Origin: an uncultured Collinsella sp.
Lineage (GTDB): Bacteria; Actinomycetota; Coriobacteriia; Coriobacteriales; Coriobacteriaceae
Length of the DNA: 60,675 nucleotides
Assembly (NCBI GenBank): GCA_905213265.1
Contig: CAJMHR010000009.1
Span: forward strand, 1 to 60,675
Reading direction: 5' to 3'
Both the position numbers and the translations under genes were made by a program. The notes under the pieces were generated by a model. The model saw only the letters and a list, made by a program, of their open reading frames with translations, was not told the origin of the DNA and did no database searches. Shown piece after piece: positions 41,262 to 50,705 of this stretch. Numbering within the stretch: position 1 is the first letter of the stretch; each line of letters starts with the position of its first letter.

Positions 41262-43118
41262 CTACGCCGCCTCGTCGAACTGCGAGTTGTACAGGTCGGC
41301 GTAGAAGCCGCCTTGGGCGAGTAACTCGTCGTGTGTGCCCTTCTCGACGATGTCGCCGTCGCGGATCACCAAGATCACGTCGGCGTTGCGGATCGTGGAC
41401 AGGCGGTGCGCGATGACAAAGCTCGTGCGGCCCTGCATTAGCGCATCCATGGCACGCTGAATAAGCTCCTCGGTACGAGTGTCAACGTTGGAGGTCGCCT
41501 CGTCCAAAATCAGCGCCGGACGGTCGGCCAAAATGGCACGGGCGATGGTCACGAGCTGGCGCTGACCCTGCGACAGGTTGGTGCCCTCCTCGTTGATCAT
41601 AAAGTCGTAACCGCCGGCGAGCGTATGGATAAAGTGGTCGCAGCGTGCGGCGCGTGCGGCGGCCTCGACTTCGGCATCGCTCGCATCGGGGCGTCCGTAG
41701 CGGATGTTCTCGCGGATGGTGCCGTTAAACAGCCAGGTATCCTGCAGCACCATGGCAAACTCGCCGCGAAGCGCTGCACGATCCCAGTCGCGCACGTCGA
41801 TGCCCTCGACGCGCAGCGAGCCGCCGTCCACATCGTAAAAGCGCTGCAGCAGCTTAATGAGCGTGGTCTTACCGGCGCCGGTGGGGCCGACGATGGCCAC
41901 GGTCTGGCCGGGCTGCGCCTCGCAGCTAAAGTCGTGGATGATGGTCTTGTCGGGCGTGTAGCCAAACTTGACATGGTCGAACTCCACGTGGCCGGGGCGC
42001 TTTTCGGGAATCTGCGCGTCGGCCTTCTGCTCCTCCTCGGGCGCGGCCAGGAACTCAAAGACGCGCTCGGTGGCAGCGGCCATCGACTGCATCGTGTTGC
42101 TCACGTTGCCCAGCTGCTGCACGGGCTGCGTAAAGTTGCGAACGTACTGGATAAAGCTCTGGATGTCGCCGGGCGTGGCATTGCCGGTCAGCGCGAGCTG
42201 CGCACCCACGACGACGACGCCCACGTAGCCCATGTTACCCACCAAGCTCATAAGCGGCATCATCAGGCCCGACAGGAACTGCGAGCGCCAGCCGCTAATA
42301 AAGAGGCGGTCGTTTTGGCGGTCGAACTCCTCGATCGAAGCCTCGGCGCGGTCGAACACCTGAATGACGTTCTGGCCGGCAAAATCCTCCTCGATAATGC
42401 CGTTGACGGTGCCCAGGACCTGCTGCTGCTCGCGGAAGTACGGCTGCGAGAAGTGAATCATCACCATCAAGACAATCGCGGCGGCCGGCAGCGTGAGCAC
42501 GGTGACGCCGGTGAGCGGCAGGCTGATCGACAACATCATGACGAGCACGCCGATAATCTGCGTGACGGACGTAATAAGCTGCGTCACGCTCTGGTTGAGC
42601 GACTGGCCGAGCGTATCGACGTCGTTGGTGATGCGGCTGAGCACATCGCCCTTGCTGTGACCGTTGAAGTAGCTCATCGGCACGACGGCAATCTTGGCGG
42701 CGATCTCCTTGCGCATGCGGTAGCAAATCTTTTGCGTGACACCGGTCATGAGCCAGCCCTGGATGAGGCTGCAGATAGAGCTCGCCAGATACAGGCAGAG
42801 CAAAAAGCCGAGCGTCTTGGCGATCCAGTTAAAGTCGACATCGCCGGTGCCGTTGACCTTGGCAACCAGGCCCTCGAACAGCTTGGTCGTAACCTGACCG
42901 AGCACCTTAGGTCCCACAATATTAAAGATGACCGAGCACACGGCAAAGGCGACAGCGGCAAACACGGCAATCTTGTGCTGGCCGATATAGCCGAGCAGCT
43001 GCTTCATGGTGCCTTTAAAGTCCTTGGCCTTTTCGCCGCGACGCATGCCGCCCATGCGGCCCATGGGACCACGCTGGCGGGTGGGCTTGGGAATCTGAGT
43101 CTTGGTCTCGTCTGCCAT
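41262..43118 (-). CDS. ABC exporter half-transporter, catalytic partner
   Basis: 618 residues, with six membrane helices (about 45-330) followed by an ATPase domain. Walker A is GPTGAGKTT, the signature is LSQGQRQ and Walker B is LILDEATSNVD with the catalytic Glu intact. An N-terminal Met/Gly/Arg-rich stretch (RMGGMRRGEK) precedes the helices. It forms a heterodimer with the product of the gene just upstream, whose stop codon shares a base with this start. Such pairs export drugs, lipids or peptides. Third gene of the marR operon. Confidence 0.9.
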   Translation of the reverse strand: MADETKTQIPKPTRQRGPMGRMGGMRRGEKAKDFKGTMKQLLGYIGQHKIAVFAAVAFAVCSVIFNIVGPKVLGQVTTKLFEGLVAKVNGTGDVDFNWIAKTLGFLLCLYLASSICSLIQGWLMTGVTQKICYRMRKEIAAKIAVVPMSYFNGHSKGDVLSRITNDVDTLGQSLNQSVTQLITSVTQIIGVLVMMLSISLPLTGVTVLTLPAAAIVLMVMIHFSQPYFREQQQVLGTVNGIIEEDFAGQNVIQVFDRAEASIEEFDRQNDRLFISGWRSQFLSGLMMPLMSLVGNMGYVGVVVVGAQLALTGNATPGDIQSFIQYVRNFTQPVQQLGNVSNTMQSMAAATERVFEFLAAPEEEQKADAQIPEKRPGHVEFDHVKFGYTPDKTIIHDFSCEAQPGQTVAIVGPTGAGKTTLIKLLQRFYDVDGGSLRVEGIDVRDWDRAALRGEFAMVLQDTWLFNGTIRENIRYGRPDASDAEVEAAARAARCDHFIHTLAGGYDFMINEEGTNLSQGQRQLVTIARAILADRPALILDEATSNVDTRTEELIQRAMDALMQGRTSFVIAHRLSTIRNADVILVIRDGDIVEKGTHDELLAQGGFYADLYNSQFDEAA

Positions 43119-45484
43119 TAGCGCTCGCCTCCTTCCATGACGGCTGCAATTTCTTCTTGGGTAAGCCCCAGCTCCTCGGCGGAAAGCTGCGACTGTGCAA
43201 TCTCCAGGTACGCCGGGCAGCCGTGCAGTAGCTCCTCGTGTGTGCCGGTGCCCACCACGTGGCCGTCGTCGAGCACGATGATCTGGTCGGCGTGCATGAT
43301 GGTCGCAATGCGCTGGGCCACGACCACGAGCGCGGCGTCGGTGACGTTTTTGGCCAGCTCCTCGCGCAGGCGCGCGTCGGTCTTGTAGTCAAGCGCGCTA
43401 AACGAGTCGTCGAACACCACGACCTCGGGCTTTTTGGCCAGGGCGCGGGCGATGGCCAGGCGCTGGCGCTGACCGCCCGAGACATTGGAGCCGCCCTGGC
43501 TGATGGGGGAGTCGTAGCCGCCCTCGCGCTCGGCGATAAAGTCCTCGGCCTGTGAGATGCGCGCGGCTTGGCGCATGTCATCATCGCTTACCATGTCGCC
43601 GGCAAACTTAAGGTTGCTCTCGACGGTGCCCGAGAACAGGCGACCCTGCTGCGGGATGTAACCAATGCGGCGGCGCAGCTCGGAAAGGGTCATGTCGCGC
43701 ACGTCGATGCCGTCGAGCGAAATGCTGCCGCCCGTGACGTCGTACAGGCGCGGAATCAGCTGTACGAGCGTGGACTTGCCCGAGCCCGTGGAGCCAATGA
43801 TGCCGAGCATCTGACCGGCATGCGTGGTGAAGTTCACGCCGCTGATGACGTCGGCACGGGCATCGGGATACTGGAAGCTCACGTCGCGGAAGGTGAGCTC
43901 GCCGCGCGGCGCGCTGGCAGCGGGCAGTTTGGGCGAGGCGGGGTCGTTGATGCTCGTGGGGCAGGTGATGACCTCTTCCACGCGCTCGGCTGCGACCTCG
44001 GCGCGGGGCAGGATGACCGAAACCATGGTGAGGATCATAAACGCCATGACGATCTGCATGGTGTAGGAGATAAACGCCATCATGTTGCCGACCTGCATCA
44101 CGCCGTCGGACACGCCCTGCGCGCCAAACCAGACGATAAGCACGGTGATGCAGTTCATGACGAGCATCATGAGCGGCATCATAAAGCTCATGGCGCGGTT
44201 GGTGTAGAGCTGCGTGGTCATCAGGTCGAGCGAAGCCGTGTCAAAACGCTCGAGCTCATGCTCTTCGCGGTTGAACGAACGGATAGGCATAAGGCCGTCG
44301 AGCAGCTCGCGGGCGGTAAGGTTCACACGGTCCACAAAGCTCTGCATCTTTTTGAACTTGGGCATGGTGAGACCCATGAGCACGCCGACAACGGCCGAAA
44401 CCGCGATGATGGCCACGGCGATGGTCCACTCCAGGCCGGTGTGGTTGGCTAGGACGCGCATGACGGCGACGATGCCCATGACGGGGGCCATCAGGCACAT
44501 GCGGATAAACAGGGTTGCGGCCATCTGAATCTGCTGAATGTCGTTGGTGCAGCGGGTGATGAGCGAGGCCTGGCTAAACTTGCCCACCTCGGCCGGAGAG
44601 AAGTGCATAACCTTGTTGAAGGTCTCGCGGCGCAGGTCGCGTGCGATGGAACAGGCGGTGCGCGAGGCCACGGCGCCGGTCAGGATTGTGGCGACGAGCG
44701 AGATCAGGCACAGACCAAACATCGTGGTCGCCATGCGGCCCAGGTAGGCGTTCTGCACGTCGGCGGGGTCGATGCCCTGCGCCTTGTACTCGTCTTGCAC
44801 ATAGCTCACGGCGCGTTGGGTCACGATGGAGCCCGACATGGAGCCCATTTTGTCCGCCATATCGTTGGCGCCCTCGACGAGCTTGCCCTGGTCGATTAGG
44901 CCGCCTTCAACGCCTAGACGCAGACCCTTCATGGTGATCTTACCGCCGTCGGCATCAATCTGCTTTTGCATGTTCTGCGCTGCTGCGGCCTTCTGCTGCA
45001 TCTCGGCGAGCTGCTCGGGCGTCATCGCCGCCATCTGCTCGGGCGTGGGCATGGCCTGGGCGCCGCCATCGCTTGCCTCGGTAGATGCGCCGGTCATGTC
45101 GCCCATGGAGTTGGCATCGATGCCCTGGTTGAACGAAAGGACGACAGTCTCGGGCAGGCTCATGATGTCGGCAATCTTGCCGCCGTCGGCGCGCTCCTCC
45201 GCGGTGCCCTTGTACGTTCGAATGCCGTTATTGTCCGCCTTGCTAAACACGGCCTCCACAGCCTTGGCGTCCTTGGTGCTCATAAAGAGTTCGAGGTCGT
45301 CGAGCGATTCGGCACGGATGGTGTCGGGCACGGGCGACGCGATGCCGCCTTGCTGCACACCCACGTCGACGATGTCGCTCATATAGGTAGGCAGCGCCAG
45401 ATCGGCGTTGCAGCTGATTACGATAAGTACGATAGCTGCGAACAGTGCCAGGATATGTTTTTTAAAGAGCTTGAGAATCCTCAT
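43118..45484 (-). CDS. ABC exporter half-transporter with degenerate ATP site and large insert
   Basis: 788 residues. After the first helix (about 12-32) there is an extra region of about 200 residues that includes a Met/Gln/Ala-rich helix (EQMAAMTPEQLAEMQQKAAA) and is probably extracytoplasmic. Helices 2-6 (about 250-490) and an ATPase domain follow. Walker A is GSTGSGKST and the signature VSGGQRQR. Walker B reads VVFDDSFSALD, so the catalytic Glu is replaced by Asp. One defective site is usual in heterodimeric exporters. It overlaps marR by 4 bases and the partner gene by 1. Confidence 0.9.
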   Translation of the reverse strand: MRILKLFKKHILALFAAIVLIVISCNADLALPTYMSDIVDVGVQQGGIASPVPDTIRAESLDDLELFMSTKDAKAVEAVFSKADNNGIRTYKGTAEERADGGKIADIMSLPETVVLSFNQGIDANSMGDMTGASTEASDGGAQAMPTPEQMAAMTPEQLAEMQQKAAAAQNMQKQIDADGGKITMKGLRLGVEGGLIDQGKLVEGANDMADKMGSMSGSIVTQRAVSYVQDEYKAQGIDPADVQNAYLGRMATTMFGLCLISLVATILTGAVASRTACSIARDLRRETFNKVMHFSPAEVGKFSQASLITRCTNDIQQIQMAATLFIRMCLMAPVMGIVAVMRVLANHTGLEWTIAVAIIAVSAVVGVLMGLTMPKFKKMQSFVDRVNLTARELLDGLMPIRSFNREEHELERFDTASLDLMTTQLYTNRAMSFMMPLMMLVMNCITVLIVWFGAQGVSDGVMQVGNMMAFISYTMQIVMAFMILTMVSVILPRAEVAAERVEEVITCPTSINDPASPKLPAASAPRGELTFRDVSFQYPDARADVISGVNFTTHAGQMLGIIGSTGSGKSTLVQLIPRLYDVTGGSISLDGIDVRDMTLSELRRRIGYIPQQGRLFSGTVESNLKFAGDMVSDDDMRQAARISQAEDFIAEREGGYDSPISQGGSNVSGGQRQRLAIARALAKKPEVVVFDDSFSALDYKTDARLREELAKNVTDAALVVVAQRIATIMHADQIIVLDDGHVVGTGTHEELLHGCPAYLEIAQSQLSAEELGLTQEEIAAVMEGGER

Positions 45485-45930
45485 TCGGCATCTCTCCTTT
45501 CTTGATTGCGGTCGATAATTTCGTTGGCACGCCTTAGAAGACGCACCATCTCTTGGGTATCTGTTTCGCCGAGCTGCTCGAGGAAGGCCGCGGTGCGGTC
45601 CTCGAATTCCCGACGTTTGATTTCGATAACCTGGAATCCTTTGTCGGTCACCGTGACGTGTACGCGACGACGGTCGGTCTTTGAGTGCTCGCGCTCGACC
45701 CAGCCCTTGGCCTCGAGGGCGCGCAGGATATTGGCGATGCGGGCGCTCGAGACCCAGGCACGATCGGCGAGTTCGCTCGGCGTAAGCGAGCCGCCGGCGC
45801 GCATGAGGGCGCGCATGACGGCCATCTCGCCACCCAGAGCCTGGTCGGCAAAGCGCGAAACGCGCTGGTGCATGCTGCCAAACTCGGTAAAGAGCTGACG
45901 CCCAAGCTCATGGAAATCGGTATCTTCCAC
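45481..45930 (-). CDS. MarR-family regulator
   Basis: 149 residues with a GTG start after TAGGGG. A winged helix-turn-helix with LTPSELADRAWVSSARIANI, the wing DRRRVHVTVTDKG and flanking dimer helices match MarR. It is the first gene of an operon with the two exporter genes and overlaps the next by 4 bases, so it probably represses the pump and itself until a ligand binds. A dyad CACCGAAAA/TTTTCGGTG covers its start region. Confidence 0.9.
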   Translation of the reverse strand: MEDTDFHELGRQLFTEFGSMHQRVSRFADQALGGEMAVMRALMRAGGSLTPSELADRAWVSSARIANILRALEAKGWVEREHSKTDRRRVHVTVTDKGFQVIEIKRREFEDRTAAFLEQLGETDTQEMVRLLRRANEIIDRNQERRDAE

Positions 45931-45964
45931 CGAAAACCCCTAACACTAGAAACTATTTTCGGTG
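45928..45964. promoter_or_regulatory. Candidate MarR operator
   Basis: CACCGAAAA (45928) and TTTTCGGTG (45956) form a perfect 9-bp inverted repeat with a 19-base spacer, starting on the marR start codon. The rest of the gap to 46229 has a TATAAT at 46163 before the dehydrogenase gene. Confidence 0.5.
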
Positions 45965-46229
45965 AAAGATGATACCCCCGCCCAAGCATTCCATTCGGTA
46001 GATTTCTAGGCATGTCCCAAAAATCTACTTGGCCGCTAGGCAATATTAAGAGTGCATTAAGACTTTTAAGACTTAAAATCATTCAATTGCTGAAGCGTTT
46101 CAAAGAACTATTATGCACGCGGTTAGGCGAGGGGTTGTCACCACCATGACGACTGGGACTCATATAATCGCCACGTGCGATGCTCCAACTTCCCGCAAGG
46201 AGACACCTTACATAAAGGGGGATGGAGTC

Positions 46230-46979
46230 ATGGCATTTGACTTCACGGGTAAAACCGCGATCGTTACCGGTGGCACTCAGGGCATTGGCCTCGAGATTGC
46301 CAAGGGTATCGTTGCGGGCGGCGGACACGTCGCGCTCATCGCAAGGAACGCTGCTAAGGGCGAGGCCGCTGTGGCCGAGCTTGGCGAGGGCAACAAGTTC
46401 TATCAGCTCGATGTTGCCGATGCGCCCAAGGCGCGCGAGACCGTCGAGCGGATTTTTACGGACCTGCCGCAAACCAACATCCTGATCAACTGCGCTGGCG
46501 TCATCAGCACCAAGAAGTTCGACGAGATCGATGACACCGAGTGGCGTCGCACCATCGACATCAACCTCAACGGTACCTTCACTATGATGAACGCCGTGTA
46601 CCCGCACTTTAAGGCGGCCCATGCCGGCACTATCGTCAACGTGAGTTCCGTTGCGGGCAAAATCGGTGGCGGCCTGCTCGGCACAGCCGCCTACGCCAGC
46701 TCCAAGGCCGGTGTTAACGGTCTGACCAAGGCAGTCGCCAAGGAAGGCGGCAAGTTCGGCGTCCGCTGCAACGCCGTGTGCCCGTCGCTCACGTTGACCG
46801 ATATGACCTCGATTCTCTCTGACGAGAACTCTCAGCGCATCATCAACGGTATCCCTCTGGGCCGCGCCGCCCAGGCCAGCGAGCCTGCGCAGATGGTGCT
46901 GTTCTTCGCTTCCGACCTCGCCAGCTTCGTGAACGGCGAGATTGGTGACTGCGACGGCGGCATCGTCCTGGACGGGTAA
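46230..46979 (+). CDS. Short-chain dehydrogenase/reductase
   Basis: 249 residues, classical SDR. The NAD(P)-binding motif is TGGTQGIG (13-20), NAG is at 88-90 in the form NCAG, and the active site has Ser139/140, Tyr155 and Lys159 (YASSK). The C-terminus DGGIVLDG is usual. It precedes a KdgT-type permease gene in the same direction, which suggests oxidation of a sugar acid or keto-sugar, for example KduD-like (inference). It is not close enough to name. The ATG at 46230 is chosen over an upstream ATG because the Rossmann fold begins just after it and GGGGGA precedes it. Confidence 0.85.
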   Translation: MAFDFTGKTAIVTGGTQGIGLEIAKGIVAGGGHVALIARNAAKGEAAVAELGEGNKFYQLDVADAPKARETVERIFTDLPQTNILINCAGVISTKKFDEIDDTEWRRTIDINLNGTFTMMNAVYPHFKAAHAGTIVNVSSVAGKIGGGLLGTAAYASSKAGVNGLTKAVAKEGGKFGVRCNAVCPSLTLTDMTSILSDENSQRIINGIPLGRAAQASEPAQMVLFFASDLASFVNGEIGDCDGGIVLDG

Positions 46980-47003
46980 TACCCCGCGGTGATCGTTTGG
47001 CGG

Positions 47004-47033
47004 CGACCCTGGCGACTCGGGGTTGTCGCCTTC
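47004..47033 (+). terminator. Weak terminator after the dehydrogenase gene
   Basis: GGCGACCC pairs with GGGTTGTCGCC with a bulge, followed by TTCTTTCT. Some read-through into kdgT is likely. Confidence 0.45.
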
Positions 47034-47088
47034 TTTCTGACATAGGCGCGTGCGGCTTCGATTCGCATGCATCCAAAGGAGATATATA

Positions 47089-48102
47089 ATGAGTGAATCG
47101 ACTGCGGTGGAGGCGCCGGCGGCAAAGGAGCCGTTCTTTAAGATGTCCTCCATCCCGGGTGCCAATATTTTGGTGCCGCTTTTGTTGGGCTGCCTGCTCA
47201 ACACGCTGTTCCCTGACCTGTTCAAAACGCTCGGCAGCTTTACGCTTGGCATGACCCAGCAGGGTGCAGGCCCGCTCGTGGGCGCATTTTTGCTCATCGT
47301 CGGTACGACGATTTCGTTTAAGAGTGCTCCTGCCGCCGCTGCCCGCGGCGCCATCATCATCGCCGTCAAGCAGATCGTGGTCGTTGCCGTGTCGCTACTC
47401 ATCCTTTATGTGTTCAACGACAACCTGTTTGGCATCTCGGCCATGGTGATGCTGGCCGCTTGCACGGGTGCCAACAACGCTATGTATGCTGGACTGATGG
47501 GCACCATGGGCAACGAGGCCGAGCGTGGCGCCGTCGCCATCACCACGCTCGTTGTCGGCCCTCCGGTCACGATGATCGTGCTCGGCGCCGCCGGTCAGGC
47601 TCCGATTGGCTGGTCGCTCGTGGGCGCCATCCTGCCGATCGTCGTCGGCATTATCCTGGGCAACCTGTTCCCCAGCTTTAAGAAGATGATGGCACCGGCA
47701 CTTTCCGCCATCATCGTGCTCGTCTTCTTTGCAATGGGCTCGACCATGACCTTTGGCCGGCTCATTAATGGCGGTCTTCCCGGTATTCTGCTCGGCGTGA
47801 TCTGCTCGGTGATCTTTGCAATTCCCGTCATCGCGGTCGATAAGCTCACGGGCGGTACGGGTGTCGCAGGTGCGGCCATTTCGAGCTGCGCCGGAGCCAA
47901 TGTGGCCACGCCTGCTGCCATGGCAAGCGTCAACGGGGCCATGTACGGCGGCGCCGTGCTCGCGACGGCTACGGCACAGGTTGCTGCCTGCGCAATCGTG
48001 ACGGCTATTTTGACCCCGCTGGTCACCAGCTGGTGCTACAAGCATTTTGAGGGCCAGGGTCACAGCAAGGCAACGACCGACAAGGCCTCCGCAGCCGCCT
48101 AA
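47089..48102 (+). CDS. 2-Keto-3-deoxygluconate permease family (KdgT)
   Basis: 337 residues, about ten hydrophobic helices. IPGANILVPLLLGCLLNTLFP at the start without its final residues, FKSAPAAAARGA and ACTGANNAMYAGLMG match the KdgT family, which imports 2-keto-3-deoxygluconate from pectin or hyaluronan breakdown with protons. Genes for KDG kinase and KDPG aldolase are absent here. The preceding dehydrogenase is a possible partner. Start after AAAGGAGA. A strong hairpin follows. Confidence 0.88.
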   Translation: MSESTAVEAPAAKEPFFKMSSIPGANILVPLLLGCLLNTLFPDLFKTLGSFTLGMTQQGAGPLVGAFLLIVGTTISFKSAPAAAARGAIIIAVKQIVVVAVSLLILYVFNDNLFGISAMVMLAACTGANNAMYAGLMGTMGNEAERGAVAITTLVVGPPVTMIVLGAAGQAPIGWSLVGAILPIVVGIILGNLFPSFKKMMAPALSAIIVLVFFAMGSTMTFGRLINGGLPGILLGVICSVIFAIPVIAVDKLTGGTGVAGAAISSCAGANVATPAAMASVNGAMYGGAVLATATAQVAACAIVTAILTPLVTSWCYKHFEGQGHSKATTDKASAAA

Positions 48103-48140
48103 TGCCAAGCGGCAATCAAAGCTAAAAACCAGTCACGCCA

Positions 48141-48174
48141 CAGGGCGGCCACGGGGGATCCTGTGGCCGCCCTG
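48141..48174 (+). terminator. Terminator of kdgT
   Basis: CAGGGCGGCCAC pairs with GTGGCCGCCCTG, followed by CAGTTTCTG. The stem is strong and the U-tail weak. Confidence 0.7.
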
Positions 48175-48273
48175 CAGTTTCTGTAGGGTCTCTGTGACAC
48201 TTTATCCTGCTAAAGCTGGCATAACAGCTAGAGCGAACGTCGTACAAAGGCAAGGAAAAATAACATACAAATC

Positions 48274-48283
48274 GGTGAACGGT
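48274..48283 (+). promoter_or_regulatory. GGTGAACGGT box upstream of pflB
   Basis: This is an exact GGTGAACGGT followed by AGTTGTTCG. No box lies 21 bp away, but AGCGAACGTC lies 42 bp upstream (48232), which is two periods. The 48185-48568 gap otherwise holds a dyad ATAACAGCC/GGCTATGTTAT (48350-48382) and no recognisable gene. Confidence 0.45.
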
Positions 48284-48568
48284 AGTTGTTCGCGCTCGTA
48301 TTTCCTGCGGGTTTGTAAAAAACGCCCTTATGATATAAAAAAAGAAACATATAACAGCCAAGATGGAGAGGGTGGCTATGTTATCCTTCTCAGACGGGTG
48401 AAATCTTGGGTTTTGGGTTGTAGTTCCAAGGTGGACAAACGTTTTTCCTGCACCAACGTGTGGTGAAGAACGGAAGAAGCCGGTAGTGCAAGCCGAAAAT
48501 TCAAGAATTCAATAAGCAGCGGTGTGAGAGAGCGCCGCATTACACGTAACTAGGAGCGTGGTTACACA

Positions 48569-50620
48569 ATGCAGGAGGCATGGGAAGGCTTCAAGGAAGG
48601 TATCTGGACGGGAGAGGTTGACGTCCGAGACTTCATCCAGAAGAACTACACCCCCTACGAGGGCGACGAGTCGTTCCTCGTAGGTCCGACCGAGCGTACC
48701 AAGGAGCTGTGGGGCGAGGTTCTCGACCTGCTGCTTAAGGAGCGCGAGCAGGGCGGTGTCCTCGATATGGACACCAAGACCGTCACGGGTATCGTGAGCC
48801 ACCCCGCTGGCTACATCGATAATGCCCATCGCGACAAGGAGACCATTGTTGGCCTCCAGACCGACAAGCCGCTCAAGCGCGCTCTGCACGTCAACGGTGG
48901 TATCCGCATCGCTTGCCAGGCTGCCAGCCAGCACGGCTACAAGGTCGACGAGAACGTTGTCGAGCGCTACACCTTCGAGCGCAAGACCCACAACGCTGGC
49001 GTCTTCGATGTCTACACCCCCGAGATGCGTGCTTGCCGCTCGGCTCACATCATCACCGGTCTGCCCGATGGCTATGGCCGCGGCCGCATCATCGGCGACT
49101 ACCGTCGTGTTGCCCTGTACGGCGTCGACTACCTGATCAAGGACAAGGAGGCCCAGAAGGCTTCCACTCCGACGGTCATGACCGCCGACAACATCCGCGA
49201 TCGCGAGGAGCTGCAGGAGCAGATCCGCGCCCTCGGCGAGCTCAAGATGATGGCCGAGACCTATGGTTTCGATATTTCCAACCCTGCTACCAACACGCAG
49301 GAGGCCATCCAGTGGATGTACTTCGCCTACCTTGCTGCCGTCAAGGAGCAGAACGGCGCCGCTATGTCCATCGGCCGTACCTCTACGTTCATCGACATCT
49401 ACGCTGAGCGCGACCTTGCTAACGGCACCTTCACCGAGGAGCAGATCCAGGAGTTCGTGGATCACTTCATCATGAAGCTCCGCATGGTCAAGTTTGCCCG
49501 TACCCCCGAGTACCAGGCCCTGTTCACCGGCGACCCGCAGTGGGTCACCGAGTCCATCGGCGGCATGGGTGTTGACGGCCGTACGCTCGTTACCAAGATG
49601 AGCTACCGCTATCTGCACACGCTCGAGAACATGGGTACCAGCCCCGAGCCCAACATGACCGTTCTGTGGTCGACCCGTCTGCCCGAGAACTTCAAGAAGT
49701 TCTGCGCCAAGACTTCTGTCGCCAGCTCCTCGATCCAGTACGAGAACGACGACCTCATGCGCGTCTATCATGGCGACGACTACGGCATCGCCTGCTGCGT
49801 GTCCTCCATGCGCATCGGCAAGGAGATGCAGTTCTTCGGCGCCCGCGCCAACCTGGCCAAGTGCCTGCTGTACGCACTCAACGGCGGTGTTGACGAGGTC
49901 TCCAAGAAGCAGGTCGGCCCCAAGTATCGCGCCGTCGAGGGCGATACGCTCGATTACGACGACGTTGTGGCCAAGTACAACGACATGATGAAGTGGCTCG
50001 CTGGCGTGTACGTCAACTCGCTGAACATCATCCACTACATGCACGATAAGTACTGCTACGAGCGCATTCAGATGGCTCTGCACGACAAGCACGTGCACCG
50101 CTGGTTCGCTACGGGCATCGCTGGCCTTTCCGTCGTGGCTGACTCCCTGTCCGCCATCAAGTACGCCAAGGTCCACCCCGTCCGTGACGAGAACGGCATC
50201 ATCGTCGACTTCGAGACCGAGGGCGAGTTCCCCAAGTACGGTAACGACGACGACCGCGTCGACCAGATCGCTCACGACGTTGTGCACCAGTTCATGGAGT
50301 ACATCCGCATGAACGACACCTACCGCAACTCCGTGCCCACGACCTCGGTTCTGACCATTACCTCCAACGTCGTGTACGGTAAGAAGACCGGCTCCACGCC
50401 CGACGGCCGCAAGGCTGGCCAGCCGTTCGCCCCGGGTGCTAACCCCATGCACAAGCGCGATAGCCATGGCGCCATCGCTTCGCTGTCTTCGGTTTCCAAG
50501 CTCCCGTTCCGCGATGCTCAGGACGGCATCTCCAACACCTTCTCCATCATCCCGAGTGCGCTCGGCAAGGAGGACCAGGTGTTCTTTGGCGATATCGACC
50601 TTGATCAGCTGGGCGAGTAA
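48569..50620 (+). CDS. pflB: Pyruvate formate-lyase body lacking the glycyl-radical domain
   Basis: 683 residues, against about 760 for ordinary PflB. It converts pyruvate and CoA to acetyl-CoA and formate. The N-terminus AWEGF and VRDFIQKNYTPYEGDESF match PflB closely. Catalytic Cys409-Cys410 are in GIACCVS. The chain stops after PSALGKEDQVFFGDIDLDQL, just where PflB continues into its C-terminal glycyl-radical domain. That domain is encoded by the next gene. Homology to PflB runs unbroken to the stop, and the domain follows as an intact gene with its own ribosome site, so this is a true split. Its ribosome site (AGGAG) is 13 bases from the ATG, rather far. Confidence 0.95.
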   Translation: MQEAWEGFKEGIWTGEVDVRDFIQKNYTPYEGDESFLVGPTERTKELWGEVLDLLLKEREQGGVLDMDTKTVTGIVSHPAGYIDNAHRDKETIVGLQTDKPLKRALHVNGGIRIACQAASQHGYKVDENVVERYTFERKTHNAGVFDVYTPEMRACRSAHIITGLPDGYGRGRIIGDYRRVALYGVDYLIKDKEAQKASTPTVMTADNIRDREELQEQIRALGELKMMAETYGFDISNPATNTQEAIQWMYFAYLAAVKEQNGAAMSIGRTSTFIDIYAERDLANGTFTEEQIQEFVDHFIMKLRMVKFARTPEYQALFTGDPQWVTESIGGMGVDGRTLVTKMSYRYLHTLENMGTSPEPNMTVLWSTRLPENFKKFCAKTSVASSSIQYENDDLMRVYHGDDYGIACCVSSMRIGKEMQFFGARANLAKCLLYALNGGVDEVSKKQVGPKYRAVEGDTLDYDDVVAKYNDMMKWLAGVYVNSLNIIHYMHDKYCYERIQMALHDKHVHRWFATGIAGLSVVADSLSAIKYAKVHPVRDENGIIVDFETEGEFPKYGNDDDRVDQIAHDVVHQFMEYIRMNDTYRNSVPTTSVLTITSNVVYGKKTGSTPDGRKAGQPFAPGANPMHKRDSHGAIASLSSVSKLPFRDAQDGISNTFSIIPSALGKEDQVFFGDIDLDQLGE

Positions 50621-50621
50621 C

Positions 50622-50682
50622 TATTGTTAGTGCTATACTAACAATAACGATTACTGATTAGCGCGCCGGTTTCGGCCGGCGC
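50622..50682 (+). promoter_or_regulatory. Two hairpins between the PFL subunit genes
   Basis: TATTGTTAGT-5-ACTAACAATA (50622-50646) and GCGCCGG-6-CCGGCGC (50663-50682) are perfect stems. Neither has a U-run. They could adjust the ratio of small to large subunit by attenuation or mRNA stabilisation. Confidence 0.6.
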
Positions 50683-50705
50683 CTATCGATCGAAGGAGAC
50701 ACATT

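Noticed and set aside
46230..48102. Naming the dehydrogenase KduD because it precedes KdgT
   Set aside because: The catalytic motifs fit any classical SDR. Neighbourhood alone is not enough for a gene name.
48509..50467. 652-residue open frame opposite pflB
   Set aside because: It is antisense to an unmistakable PflB. Its composition is that of a mirror frame and there is no ribosome site or family match.
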